This document shows positions 5,653 through 12,770 of a stretch of DNA of 12,770 nt, in pieces. Location: positions 1 through 12,770 of the forward strand of contig CAZTEB010000025.1 of NCBI GenBank assembly GCA_964612735.1, given 5' to 3'. A program made the position numbers and the translations under genes. The first letter of the stretch is position 1. Every line of letters begins with the position of its first letter. The notes beneath the pieces are model-generated. The model had not been told where the DNA came from. It saw only the letters and a program-made list of their open reading frames with translations, and ran no database searches. This DNA is from CAZTEB01 sp964612735 (lineage in GTDB: Bacteria; Patescibacteriota; Microgenomatia; UBA1400; PJMF01).

Positions 5653-6879
5653 ATGGCCAAACCAGTCGTCATCATCCCAGCAGCAGGCAGCAGCTCTCGT
5701 TTTTTTCCACTAGAGCTTGAGCATCACAAAAGCTTAACCACGCTCCACGGACAAAGTCTCCTGACTAAAATGCTTGGTGATCTTGAAAACCATGGCTTTG
5801 AGCGAGTTGTCATAGTGGTGCCAAACACCGCAGAACAAGAGCTAATCGAAGCCCATCACCTACCAGGTGACGCTAAGCTAGAGATTTCGTTCACCGTACT
5901 AGAAAAGCCAACTGGCATGGGTGACGCATTGCTAACTACGCGATCTTTGGTCTCAGGCCAGACCGCAGTGGCTTCACCATACCAAACGAATGCCGGCTCC
6001 CTACTCACTAGAATGCTAGAGAGAAACGAAGATACTGTGGTGTGTCACTCCACTACAGACCAACCATGGAATTACGGCATTGTGACGATATCTGATGAGA
6101 AAGTCACGGGCGTAGTGGAAAAACCAGAGAAGGGAACAGAACCTAGCAACCTCAAGCTAGAAAGTATTTATCTGCTCTCAGCTGAGTTCATGACCCAGTT
6201 AGAAGCAAGTGAACCAGGTCATTACAACTTCGAGTCGACGCTAAATACATACGCCAAAAAAGCAAGTGTGGGAGCGGTGGCACTAGAAGAACCACTCACT
6301 TCACTCAAGTATCCTTGGCATTTGTTTGACTTTCAATCAAGCTACTTTGCTGAGATGACTTCTGACTGGTCACTGGCTGGCGTGGCAGAAACTGCCCGCA
6401 TCGATGACAGCAAAGGGCCGGTCTACATTGGTGCTGGCAGTACAATCAGCAATTTCGCCACGATTGTCGGACCCTGCTACATCGGCAACAATGTGTTTGT
6501 AGGCGACTATTCGCTAGTAAGGAATTCAAGCATAGAGGCAGACGTCACGATTGGTGCCTATACTGAAGTAGTACGGTCTATCATCCAACCTAAAAGCACC
6601 ATTCACTCTAGCTACTTAGCTGATTCTATACTAGGTAAACAAGTCAAGATTGGGGCTGGATTCATCAGTGCCAACAAACGACTTGATCGGGAAGCAGTAC
6701 GAACTAAAGTGGGTTCAGAACTCATCTCCACCCAAAGAAACTCACTTGGCTGCACAGTGGGGCCTCATACCCAATTCGGCATTAGGTGCTCAACTATGCC
6801 CGGCGTATTACTTGGCTCTCACAACGTTATCGATCCAAATACTTCAATCAGTAAAAATACAACGCACGACCAATCATAA
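5653..6879 (+). CDS. GlmU-like sugar-phosphate nucleotidyltransferase with left-handed beta-helix
   Basis: A 408-residue two-domain protein. The N-terminal Rossmann-like domain starts with the nucleotide-binding signature VVIIPAAGSSSRFFPL (5-20), with HHKSLTTLHGQSLL after it in place of the usual KPhhhhxGkPhh, then LEKPTGMGDALL and WNYGIVTISDEKVTGVVEKPEKG (about 139-161). A PWHLFDF linker leads to a C-terminal left-handed beta-helix with hexapeptide turns (VYIGAGSTISNFATIVGPCYIGN and onward, about 257-400). It probably activates a hexose-1-phosphate made by the preceding mutase to an NDP-sugar. The classical G-D metal/nucleotide motif after the GmGdAl segment is not evident: that region reads AVASPYQTNAGSL. 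Substrate and a second acyltransferase activity cannot be assigned. Confidence 0.85.
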   Translation: MAKPVVIIPAAGSSSRFFPLELEHHKSLTTLHGQSLLTKMLGDLENHGFERVVIVVPNTAEQELIEAHHLPGDAKLEISFTVLEKPTGMGDALLTTRSLVSGQTAVASPYQTNAGSLLTRMLERNEDTVVCHSTTDQPWNYGIVTISDEKVTGVVEKPEKGTEPSNLKLESIYLLSAEFMTQLEASEPGHYNFESTLNTYAKKASVGAVALEEPLTSLKYPWHLFDFQSSYFAEMTSDWSLAGVAETARIDDSKGPVYIGAGSTISNFATIVGPCYIGNNVFVGDYSLVRNSSIEADVTIGAYTEVVRSIIQPKSTIHSSYLADSILGKQVKIGAGFISANKRLDREAVRTKVGSELISTQRNSLGCTVGPHTQFGIRCSTMPGVLLGSHNVIDPNTSISKNTTHDQS

Positions 6880-6909
6880 GTAGCAACAGTGCATCAGAAG
6901 GGAAAGTTC

Positions 6910-7986
6910 ATGCCTACATCAATCTTAGATTCACGAGAGGAACTCGCCAAAATTGACGAGGAGAATGTACTGGGGTCAATAGAAGCTCTAGCAGATCAAG
7001 TCAGACATGCATGGGAAAGCGTCCAAGACATCTCGTTTTCTCCCACTTCTGAGATCAGAAACGTAGTTATAGCTGGTATGGGTGGCTCAGGACTTGGCGC
7101 TGACGTCATCAAGACACTATTCAAAGAACAACTTGGTGTTCCGTTTGATTTCGTTCATGACTATAGCCTACCTGGTTACGTTGACCAACACACACTAGTA
7201 GTGCTAGCCAGCTACTCAGGCACTACAGAAGAGATACTGTCTTGCGGTGATGAGGCACAGCGTCGCAAAGCCCAAATCATGATAATCGCCTCTGGCGGAG
7301 ATCTAGAGAAATTAGCGAAAGAACACAACTATCCTGCCTACATCATCGATCCAAAACATAACCCCTCAGGACAACCTAGGATGGCCATCGGTTATGCCGT
7401 GTTCGGCACCCTGGGACTACTGTCTAAAGCAGGTGTTATCAAAATAAGCGAGAGCGAAGTAGAGGAAGTCATCACCGCCATTATCGCTACAGGTGAGAAA
7501 AACAACCCAGATGTTCCGCAAGATGACAACTTAGCGAAGAATATCGCCTTCATGATGATCGATCGCAGACCAGTCTTAGTAGCTGCAGAATTCCTAGAAG
7601 GCGCCGTTCACGTCTCCACCAATCAGTTCAATGAAAACTCCAAAATGTTTGTGGATTACAAGGTGGTTCCTGAAATCAATCATCACTTACTAGAAGGTCT
7701 TGCTTACCCTAAAAGCAATGCCACCAATCATCTGTTTGTGTTTATAAATACGCAACTGTATCACAAGAGAAACCAAGCTCGAATGAAGCTCACTCAGGAC
7801 GCTGTAGAAAGAAATGAGATCGATACTACAAGTATTGAGTTAACTATGAGCACAAAGCTAACTCAAGTGTGGGAGTCCATTGCGCTATTTGCCTACGCTA
7901 ACTTCTACGTAGCAATGCTTGAGAACATCAATCCTGCGCCCATCCCAACGGTTGATTGGTTTAAAGACGAACTGAAAAAAGTCTAG
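6910..7986 (+). CDS. Bifunctional phosphoglucose/phosphomannose isomerase
   Basis: A 358-residue SIS-domain isomerase interconverting fructose-6-P with glucose-6-P and mannose-6-P. A GTG at 6889 would add seven residues, but ATG 6910 is preferred because AAGGGA lies just upstream and the family N-terminus begins here. Features in order: NVVIAGMGGSGLGAD (51-65), the first sugar-phosphate strand and turn; ASYSGTTEE (100-108), the phosphate-binding loop; NQFNENSK with Glu242 in the position of the catalytic base; PEINHH with His258 as the ring-opening His; and a C-terminal DWFKDELKK lysine-rich helix. These match the archaeal/bacterial PGI/PMI family rather than classical Pgi. With the mutase and nucleotidyltransferase upstream it completes a route from fructose-6-P to NDP-glucose or NDP-mannose. 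Confidence 0.93.
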   Translation: MPTSILDSREELAKIDEENVLGSIEALADQVRHAWESVQDISFSPTSEIRNVVIAGMGGSGLGADVIKTLFKEQLGVPFDFVHDYSLPGYVDQHTLVVLASYSGTTEEILSCGDEAQRRKAQIMIIASGGDLEKLAKEHNYPAYIIDPKHNPSGQPRMAIGYAVFGTLGLLSKAGVIKISESEVEEVITAIIATGEKNNPDVPQDDNLAKNIAFMMIDRRPVLVAAEFLEGAVHVSTNQFNENSKMFVDYKVVPEINHHLLEGLAYPKSNATNHLFVFINTQLYHKRNQARMKLTQDAVERNEIDTTSIELTMSTKLTQVWESIALFAYANFYVAMLENINPAPIPTVDWFKDELKKV

Positions 7987-8011
7987 CTGGATCTGATCTC
8001 AACAACCAGGT

Positions 8012-8026
8012 TAAAATACGCTAGGA
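8012..8026 (+). promoter_or_regulatory. Possible -10 and Shine-Dalgarno of the PEP-synthase-like gene
   Basis: TAAAAT at 8012-8017 could be a -10, though no -35 is apparent; AGGA at 8023-8026 lies seven bases before the GTG at 8034. The 47-base gap after the isomerase gene makes either a separate weak promoter or read-through possible. Confidence 0.3.
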
Positions 8027-8033
8027 TGAAAAG

Positions 8034-9818
8034 GTGTCACTGCCCGACCCACAACCGCTTACTAGCGTCGCCGTAGAGCTCCTCAGCGGGTTTGATGATA
8101 GTGTAGTCGACTTTCACCGTTGCGTTCAGCGTGGCATTCCTACCCCCATCACATCGTTTGTTCCTGGAGAGGTAGTTGAGGCGATAAAACGCGGTGACAC
8201 TCAAGCTGCTGCGGCTGTTCACAAGGTTTACACATCTGCCTTCTCTAAATCATTTGTGGCAGTGATATCACCACATGGCAGACATGATTTTGTTCGAGAT
8301 GACGCAAATGTACTAGACTCAATTATCGAGCTGGGTGGAGAAGAGGGAGCACTACTTCAACAGCAACTCCAACCCATTGCGTCCGGCGTGCTGCTCACAC
8401 GTGATCCTAAGTCTGAAACAAGTACAAAGATGAGGATTTCAGCGACGCCTGGAAGATATCATCCCCAAAAGTCACAACAACATGACATCTTTGTCGTAGA
8501 TAGTCGTACTGGAGTAAGCCTAAGCTCTGAGATTAGTAGCAAGCAGACTGCTCTGCACCAACAGCTCGATGGACTAGTAGCTCGACCAATTGCTAGTCAT
8601 GATCAAAAAAGACCCACACTAACGCCAACTCAGATTCGTGACCTAACAACTCTAGCTTTAGACACCAAAAGACTCTTCTTAAAACAACTTGAGCTACACT
8701 GGGCATTCCAAAACAATGCTTTCATCATTGAGAAAGCACAAGAGCTTAGCTATCAGCCAAACAGTCACATAGATGCTGTTCACGAACCGCTAGTAGCAGC
8801 TGGCAGACCAGTTATCCCTGGACTTATATCTGGCACTCCTGTTCATCTTGGTACAAAAATACGTGCAAACTCTATTGTCTTAGCACAGAACGTCAATCGC
8901 TCAAACTTACAAAGCATCAAACAGGCAGCAGCACTACTTTGCAAAGAGCCAATAGTAGATCGCAGCGCGCTCACGCTACTACAGGCATATCACATTCCTA
9001 CTGTGGATCGTATAACTGTGCCTCTGAAGCAATTGTCGCATCTAACTGCTCTGAAGGTTGATGCGCGTTCTGGAAAGATATACACCTCCATTCAGTCTCA
9101 AATAAAAGTGAGCACACAGGTGGTTGCACATGACGAAACACCTGATGTGAAGAGCCTTAATACCACAGCTGCTGATGGTGCCCTAATCCCAAGCTCTACC
9201 TCACTAAGTAGAAAGCACCCAAAACCTCTGTTTCTTGATTTCTCAGCTAAGGAAGTGCTCAACAACGCTCAAAATATTCATGATCTTCTCAAGGTGGGGC
9301 ACAATCATCAAAATCATCTATCACTAGTGGTAGGAGACATCACTAGCTTCCGACAAGCTGAAGAGGTAGCCAAAGTAGCTACTAAAACTTCACTATTTGC
9401 GAAGAGCCACTATCGAGTCTGGTTTGAGTTAGTTACACCAGCAGCGATAGACCAGGTAGAAAACTTGATTAAACTTCCCATCTCTGGAGTCATTCTTAAC
9501 ACTCGTCAACTTCACACATATGCTCATGGTGGCGATACCTCTCAAGCAGATTTTGAGCACTCTCCAGTCTTACGATATTGCCGAGAAGCTGCCGCAGCGT
9601 ACCGTGACGCTGGACCCAAACAAGCTCCAGGAATTCCCGTGGGAATAACTCTAGGTACATATGACTCTGCACTGATTAAGCTCGCTTCTGATCTTAGCTT
9701 GCAGCTTGTGATCACCAAACCAGAACTTGTGAAGCAAGTAAAACAAGGTATTATGGAGTCCCAGGAAGGAGTAGTGAGTGGCAACCATCACCCAGATTTC
9801 AGCCAGAGAAATTCTTGA
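8034..9818 (+). CDS. Degenerate PEP-synthase/PPDK-like protein, probable pseudoenzyme
   Basis: A 594-residue protein; PEP synthases have about 790. Three regions of the family can be traced. Residues about 15-240 are a shortened ATP-grasp part: IASGVLLTRDPKS (115-127) matches the SGVxFTxDP motif and LHWAFQNNAFIIEKAQEL matches the end of that domain, but the RSS of VAVRSS reads ISP (Ile78). Residues about 255-350 match the swivelling phosphohistidine domain (GLISGTPVHL), yet the TCHAAI segment reads VDRSAL, placing Ser311 where the carrier His should be, before YHIPTV. Residues about 395-575 follow the PEP-binding barrel (WFELVTPAAID, GVILNTRQL), with the catalytic Cys of GICG replaced by Thr539 (GITLG). 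Pyruvate/PEP conversion by the normal mechanism therefore seems impossible. It may be regulatory, structural or have a changed activity. Confidence 0.75.
   Translation: MSLPDPQPLTSVAVELLSGFDDSVVDFHRCVQRGIPTPITSFVPGEVVEAIKRGDTQAAAAVHKVYTSAFSKSFVAVISPHGRHDFVRDDANVLDSIIELGGEEGALLQQQLQPIASGVLLTRDPKSETSTKMRISATPGRYHPQKSQQHDIFVVDSRTGVSLSSEISSKQTALHQQLDGLVARPIASHDQKRPTLTPTQIRDLTTLALDTKRLFLKQLELHWAFQNNAFIIEKAQELSYQPNSHIDAVHEPLVAAGRPVIPGLISGTPVHLGTKIRANSIVLAQNVNRSNLQSIKQAAALLCKEPIVDRSALTLLQAYHIPTVDRITVPLKQLSHLTALKVDARSGKIYTSIQSQIKVSTQVVAHDETPDVKSLNTTAADGALIPSSTSLSRKHPKPLFLDFSAKEVLNNAQNIHDLLKVGHNHQNHLSLVVGDITSFRQAEEVAKVATKTSLFAKSHYRVWFELVTPAAIDQVENLIKLPISGVILNTRQLHTYAHGGDTSQADFEHSPVLRYCREAAAAYRDAGPKQAPGIPVGITLGTYDSALIKLASDLSLQLVITKPELVKQVKQGIMESQEGVVSGNHHPDFSQRNS
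9763..9771 (+). promoter_or_regulatory. Shine-Dalgarno that fixes the enolase-like start inside the previous gene
   Basis: AGGAAGGAG lies six bases before GTG 9778. It supports initiation at 9778 even though this start is 41 bases inside the upstream coding region. Confidence 0.65.
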
Positions 9819-11208
9819 TTCTCGTGGTATTCCAACTATCGAGTGTGAGATCTGGCTTGACTCCGGCCACAGAGTTATTTCTAGTGCGGCTGGAGGAACT
9901 AGTAAAGGTAAGTTTGAAGCTGTTGAACTACGAGACAACAACCCACAGCGAATGAACGGACTAGGTGTTCTCAAGGCTGTAGAACTAATCAACACCACTG
10001 TCGCACCCCAACTAGTGGGTCAAGATCCCAGTAAACAAACAGAGCTCGATCAACTCCTAATCAACCTAGATGGCACGGCTGACAAAAGCAAGTTGGGAGC
10101 AAACACCATAAACGTAGTCTCACAAACTATACTCAAAGCAGGTGCCGTTAGCGCCAATCAACCTTTGTACTACTATCTCCAGCAAAAATATCAGATCTCC
10201 CCAAGCTTAGTCATCCCAAACTGTATCTATACACTGATAAATGGTGGTGCTCATGGGGCGGACAATCTTGATATTCAAGAGTTTGAAGTCATTCCTGCTA
10301 GCAACATGGTGTTTCCCGATTCACTCAACTTAGCTGTGACACTATTTCACAAGCTTGAGGAGGTGTTGGTTGCCAAAGGCGCCATTCACTCAGTTGGTCT
10401 CGTCGGAGGCTTTACTCCCAATTTGTTCAACAACACTGACGCGTTCGAGATCCTCGTAGAAACCACCAAGGCGACGCCGTTCACGTTTGCCCAACAAGTA
10501 TTCCTAGGGGCCGATATGGCGGCAACTACGCTATTTGAAGGTGGCAAGTATCACCTCAAGGATAAATCACAACCATATTCTGCTAAAGACTTACATGAAT
10601 ACTATGCTTCTCTACGCTCGATCTACCACGCTTTCTACATCGAAGATCCATTCCAAGAAGAAGATACTGAGAACTGGCAGAAAATTACGGCTGATCTGGG
10701 AAAAACAACACTAATAGTAGGAGACACGCTCTTAGCCACTAATATCGAAAGACTATCAAAAGCTATTCAAGACAAAAGCTGTAATGCCATCTTAGTGAAA
10801 CCAAACCAGGGTGGCACCATTAGCGAAACCCTTCAGGTGATCAAAACTGCTAAAGATGCTGGCTGGACAGTCATCATTTCCCATCGTAGTGGCGAAACCG
10901 CTGATGATATTCTTGCTGATATAGCGGTGGGCGTAGGTGCTCAGTATGTCAAGTTCGGACCTCCGCAGCGAGAGGAAAGAGTCGCTAAGTATAATCGACT
11001 ACTGGAGATTTACGATGAAATAGGTCAAATGCGACAAGCTCAGCAAAAGTCGCAGCAACCATCACCCATAGAGCAATCACAAACTGCTGAACCAGCTCAA
11101 ACTGCTGAACAAGTCGCTGACCCCAATCAGGCTCAACAACCAGCCCAGCCAACTCAAACTAAAGAACAAAGTACCTCACCACAACCTGAGCAACCACAGT
11201 CGCCATGA
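9778..11208 (+). CDS. Enolase-like protein lacking a catalytic Glu, with Gln/Pro-rich tail
   Basis: A 476-residue protein; enolase is about 430. Most of the enolase pattern is intact: SAREILDSRG (8-17), EAVELRD (47-53), NGGAH with His159, DIQEF with Glu168, the Mg ligands Asp246, Glu289 (IEDPFQ) and Asp316 (VGD), Lys341 (KPNQGGT) as the proton-abstracting base, SHRSGET (368-374) and Lys392. Two active-site segments differ. The catalytic loop SGASTG reads GGTSKG (39-44), keeping Ser42 but with Lys43 for Thr. GDEGG reads GLVGG (207-211), removing the Asp and the Glu that acts on the leaving hydroxyl (Glu211 in yeast numbering). Residues about 420-476 are a Gln/Pro/Thr/Ala-rich extension absent from normal enolases. 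Dehydration of 2-phosphoglycerate would be impaired; a changed or non-catalytic role is possible. The GTG start has a strong Shine-Dalgarno. Confidence 0.85.
   Translation: MATITQISAREILDSRGIPTIECEIWLDSGHRVISSAAGGTSKGKFEAVELRDNNPQRMNGLGVLKAVELINTTVAPQLVGQDPSKQTELDQLLINLDGTADKSKLGANTINVVSQTILKAGAVSANQPLYYYLQQKYQISPSLVIPNCIYTLINGGAHGADNLDIQEFEVIPASNMVFPDSLNLAVTLFHKLEEVLVAKGAIHSVGLVGGFTPNLFNNTDAFEILVETTKATPFTFAQQVFLGADMAATTLFEGGKYHLKDKSQPYSAKDLHEYYASLRSIYHAFYIEDPFQEEDTENWQKITADLGKTTLIVGDTLLATNIERLSKAIQDKSCNAILVKPNQGGTISETLQVIKTAKDAGWTVIISHRSGETADDILADIAVGVGAQYVKFGPPQREERVAKYNRLLEIYDEIGQMRQAQQKSQQPSPIEQSQTAEPAQTAEQVADPNQAQQPAQPTQTKEQSTSPQPEQPQSP
11080..11110 (+). repeat. Short direct repeat in the enolase tail
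   Basis: CAAACTGCTGAAC occurs at 11080-11092 and again at 11098-11110, 18 bases apart and in frame, encoding a repeated QTAE/Q motif. It suggests that the low-complexity tail grew by local duplication. Confidence 0.6.
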
Positions 11209-12770
11209 ACGATCAACAAACTCCTGCTGCCTCCACTCCAGTGGGCATAACTCCCACCATAACTCAGGCTGAATTTTCTGAACAATCACCTCAGCAGCAG
11301 TACGCAGGACCTAAGCCCGTTGCACTAATCGTGCTGGACGGCTGGGGCATTGGCCCCAACAACGCTGGCAATGCCATCGCCAAGGCTCACACACCCAACA
11401 TGGACAAGCTCTGGGTGTCGTTTCCACATGCTCAGCTAGCTGCCAGCGGCGAGGCCGTAGGGCTCCCCCACGGGGAAAACGGCAATACCGAAACTGGGCA
11501 CCTCAACATAGGAGCCGGTAGCATCGTGTATCAAGATTTGCCAAGAATTAATATGTCTATTGCCGACGGCTCGTTCAATAACAATGAGGCCTTCTTAAGG
11601 ACCTTTGAACATGTTCGTCGACACGACTCAGTGCTTCACATCATGGGTCTAATAGGTGCTGGCGGCGTCCACTCAAACATTGAGCATCTCTACGCTCTGT
11701 TGAACCTATGTAAAGCGCAAGGAATCAAGCGAGTATACATCCATGGCTTCACTGACGGTCGAGACTCTCCACCTACTTCTGGTGTCAACTACGTACAACA
11801 AATTATGCAACATTGCTCAAAACTCGGAGTCGGCCAACTTGCTACCTTAATGGGTCGTTACTATGCCATGGATAGAGATAAGCGCTGGGAGCGAATTGAG
11901 CGTGCTTATAACGCTCTCACCATTGGCAGTGATACCTGCACCACAGATCCCGTAGCTGCGCTGCAACAGCAGTATGAGCAAGGCACTACAGACGAATTCA
12001 TCGAGCCCATCTCCATTTGTGACCAGGATGGAACGCACCGAGTGGTCCAAGATAATGACGGTGTCATTTTCTTTAACTACCGCGTCGATAGGCCCAGAGA
12101 ACTAACTAGAGCGTTTGTACTACCAAATTTTGAAACTGGCGGCATAGAAGAAGGATACGACCCATATACTATCAAGTATCAAAAATCTCACATTGCACCC
12201 AAAGCCGCACCGGGACCCACCTTTTCGCGTCAAAAAGTAGTTCAAAACCTCTACTTCACCACCATGACCAGCTACGAGAAACATTTACCTGTTGATGTGG
12301 CTTTTGCACCACAATTCGTTAGAAATCCCCTTGGAGTAGTACTGGCGAAGCGAGGTCTGCGCCAACTGCGGATGGCAGAAACTGAAAAACAGAAGTTTGT
12401 GACCTACTACATGAATGGCCAACAAGAACAACCGCTCCCAGGTGAAACTCGAGTCATTTATCCCTCAAAGGGAGCAAAATCATATGACCAGATTCCCGAA
12501 ATGAGTGCCATCGAGATCGCTACAGAAATGGTGAAAAGAGTAGAGCAGGACAGCTGTGATGCCATAATCTGCAATTTAGCAAATGCGGACATGGTCGCTC
12601 ACACCGGCAATCTAGAGGCAACTATTAAGGCTTGCGAGGTGATAGATCAGGCCATAGGAATGATTGTGGATGCCATTTGGAAGAAAAATGGCGCAGTCCT
12701 CATCACCGCTGACCACGGCAATGCTGAGGAGCTCATCAACAACAGCACCGGTGGAGTAGACACTGAGCAC
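11205..12770 (+). CDS. gpmI: Cofactor-independent phosphoglycerate mutase, C-terminus beyond window
   Basis: 522 codons are visible, with perhaps 25 missing. The ATG overlaps the enolase stop (ATGA). Residues 1-36 are a Gln/Pro/Thr-rich extension; the catalytic domain begins at PVALIVLDGWG (Asp45 metal ligand). The nucleophile motif GNSEVGH reads GNTETGH (Thr95 for Ser). The phosphate-transfer domain has GLIGAGGVHSN (His156 kept; the usual SD reads GA), FTDGRD, GRYYAMDRDKRWER and FFNYRVDR. The metal site continues with NADMVAHTG (Asp462, His466) and ADHGNAE (Asp503, His504). It would interconvert 3- and 2-phosphoglycerate with two Mn ions. Thr is used as nucleophile elsewhere in the alkaline-phosphatase superfamily, so activity is plausible despite the change. 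Confidence 0.93.
   Translation, partial: MNDQQTPAASTPVGITPTITQAEFSEQSPQQQYAGPKPVALIVLDGWGIGPNNAGNAIAKAHTPNMDKLWVSFPHAQLAASGEAVGLPHGENGNTETGHLNIGAGSIVYQDLPRINMSIADGSFNNNEAFLRTFEHVRRHDSVLHIMGLIGAGGVHSNIEHLYALLNLCKAQGIKRVYIHGFTDGRDSPPTSGVNYVQQIMQHCSKLGVGQLATLMGRYYAMDRDKRWERIERAYNALTIGSDTCTTDPVAALQQQYEQGTTDEFIEPISICDQDGTHRVVQDNDGVIFFNYRVDRPRELTRAFVLPNFETGGIEEGYDPYTIKYQKSHIAPKAAPGPTFSRQKVVQNLYFTTMTSYEKHLPVDVAFAPQFVRNPLGVVLAKRGLRQLRMAETEKQKFVTYYMNGQQEQPLPGETRVIYPSKGAKSYDQIPEMSAIEIATEMVKRVEQDSCDAIICNLANADMVAHTGNLEATIKACEVIDQAIGMIVDAIWKKNGAVLITADHGNAEELINNSTGGVDTEH

Noticed and set aside
6650..6883. 77-codon plus-strand frame inside the nucleotidyltransferase gene
   Set aside because: It is an alternative frame over the conserved beta-helix region and has no recognisable features.
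8026..8076. ATG at 8026 as the start of the PEP-synthase-like gene
   Set aside because: It is out of frame with the long ORF and stops after 16 codons; GTG 8034 with AGGA seven bases upstream is the better choice.
11847..12050. 67-codon minus-strand frame
   Set aside because: It is the antisense of the conserved GRYYAMDRDKRWER region of the phosphoglycerate mutase.
1..12770. CRISPR array, insertion sequence, prophage or toxin-antitoxin pair
   Set aside because: No regularly spaced repeats, transposase or integrase motifs, terminal inverted repeats or paired small ORFs of such families were seen on either strand.

Overview
The window looks like chromosomal DNA of a Candidate Phyla Radiation (Patescibacteria) bacterium, possibly Microgenomates/Katanobacteria-like. 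This is inferred from family content: an anchored lysozyme-like protein of a kind I associate with CPR genomes, a short HolA-like delta subunit, a GlmU-like nucleotidyltransferase, a bifunctional glucose/mannose-6-P isomerase, very tight packing and many small membrane proteins of unknown role. TGA is used as a stop, so UGA is not recoded here. No transposon, prophage, CRISPR array or plasmid marker was seen.

Layout. Positions 1-1272 hold two divergent genes for extracytoplasmic proteins: a secreted GH-like TIM-barrel protein (minus strand, cut by the window start) and a membrane-anchored glucosaminidase/lysozyme-like protein (plus). Positions 1300-1500 hold a short promoter-hairpin-terminator unit that looks like an unannotated small RNA, facing a tRNA-Leu(UAG) on the minus strand. 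Positions 1565-2927 hold a three-TM membrane protein, a YgjP-type zinc metallopeptidase and a 62-residue membrane protein. A four-TM membrane protein (minus) and holA (plus) diverge from a shared promoter region near 3450. No gene-free stretch exceeds 300 bases.

From 4283 to the end everything is on the plus strand and concerns sugar phosphates: phosphoglucomutase/phosphomannomutase, a GlmU-like nucleotidyltransferase and bifunctional PGI/PMI. These three could interconvert fructose-6-P, glucose-6-P/mannose-6-P and the 1-phosphates and activate them to NDP-sugars. Next come a PEP-synthase-like protein, an enolase-like protein and a cofactor-independent phosphoglycerate mutase (cut by the window end), which together cover the PEP to 3-phosphoglycerate section of glycolysis/gluconeogenesis.

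The most unusual point is that all three of the last genes depart from their families at catalytic positions. The PEP-synthase-like protein has lost the phospho-carrier His, the catalytic Cys and the ATP-grasp Arg. The enolase-like protein has GLVGG in place of GDEGG and so lacks a catalytic Glu. The phosphoglycerate mutase has Thr in place of the nucleophilic Ser. The enolase C-terminus and mutase N-terminus also share Gln/Pro-rich low-complexity extensions that meet at an ATGA overlap. Whether this is a non-canonical metabolic module, a set of pseudoenzymes or lineage-typical divergence cannot be settled from the window.
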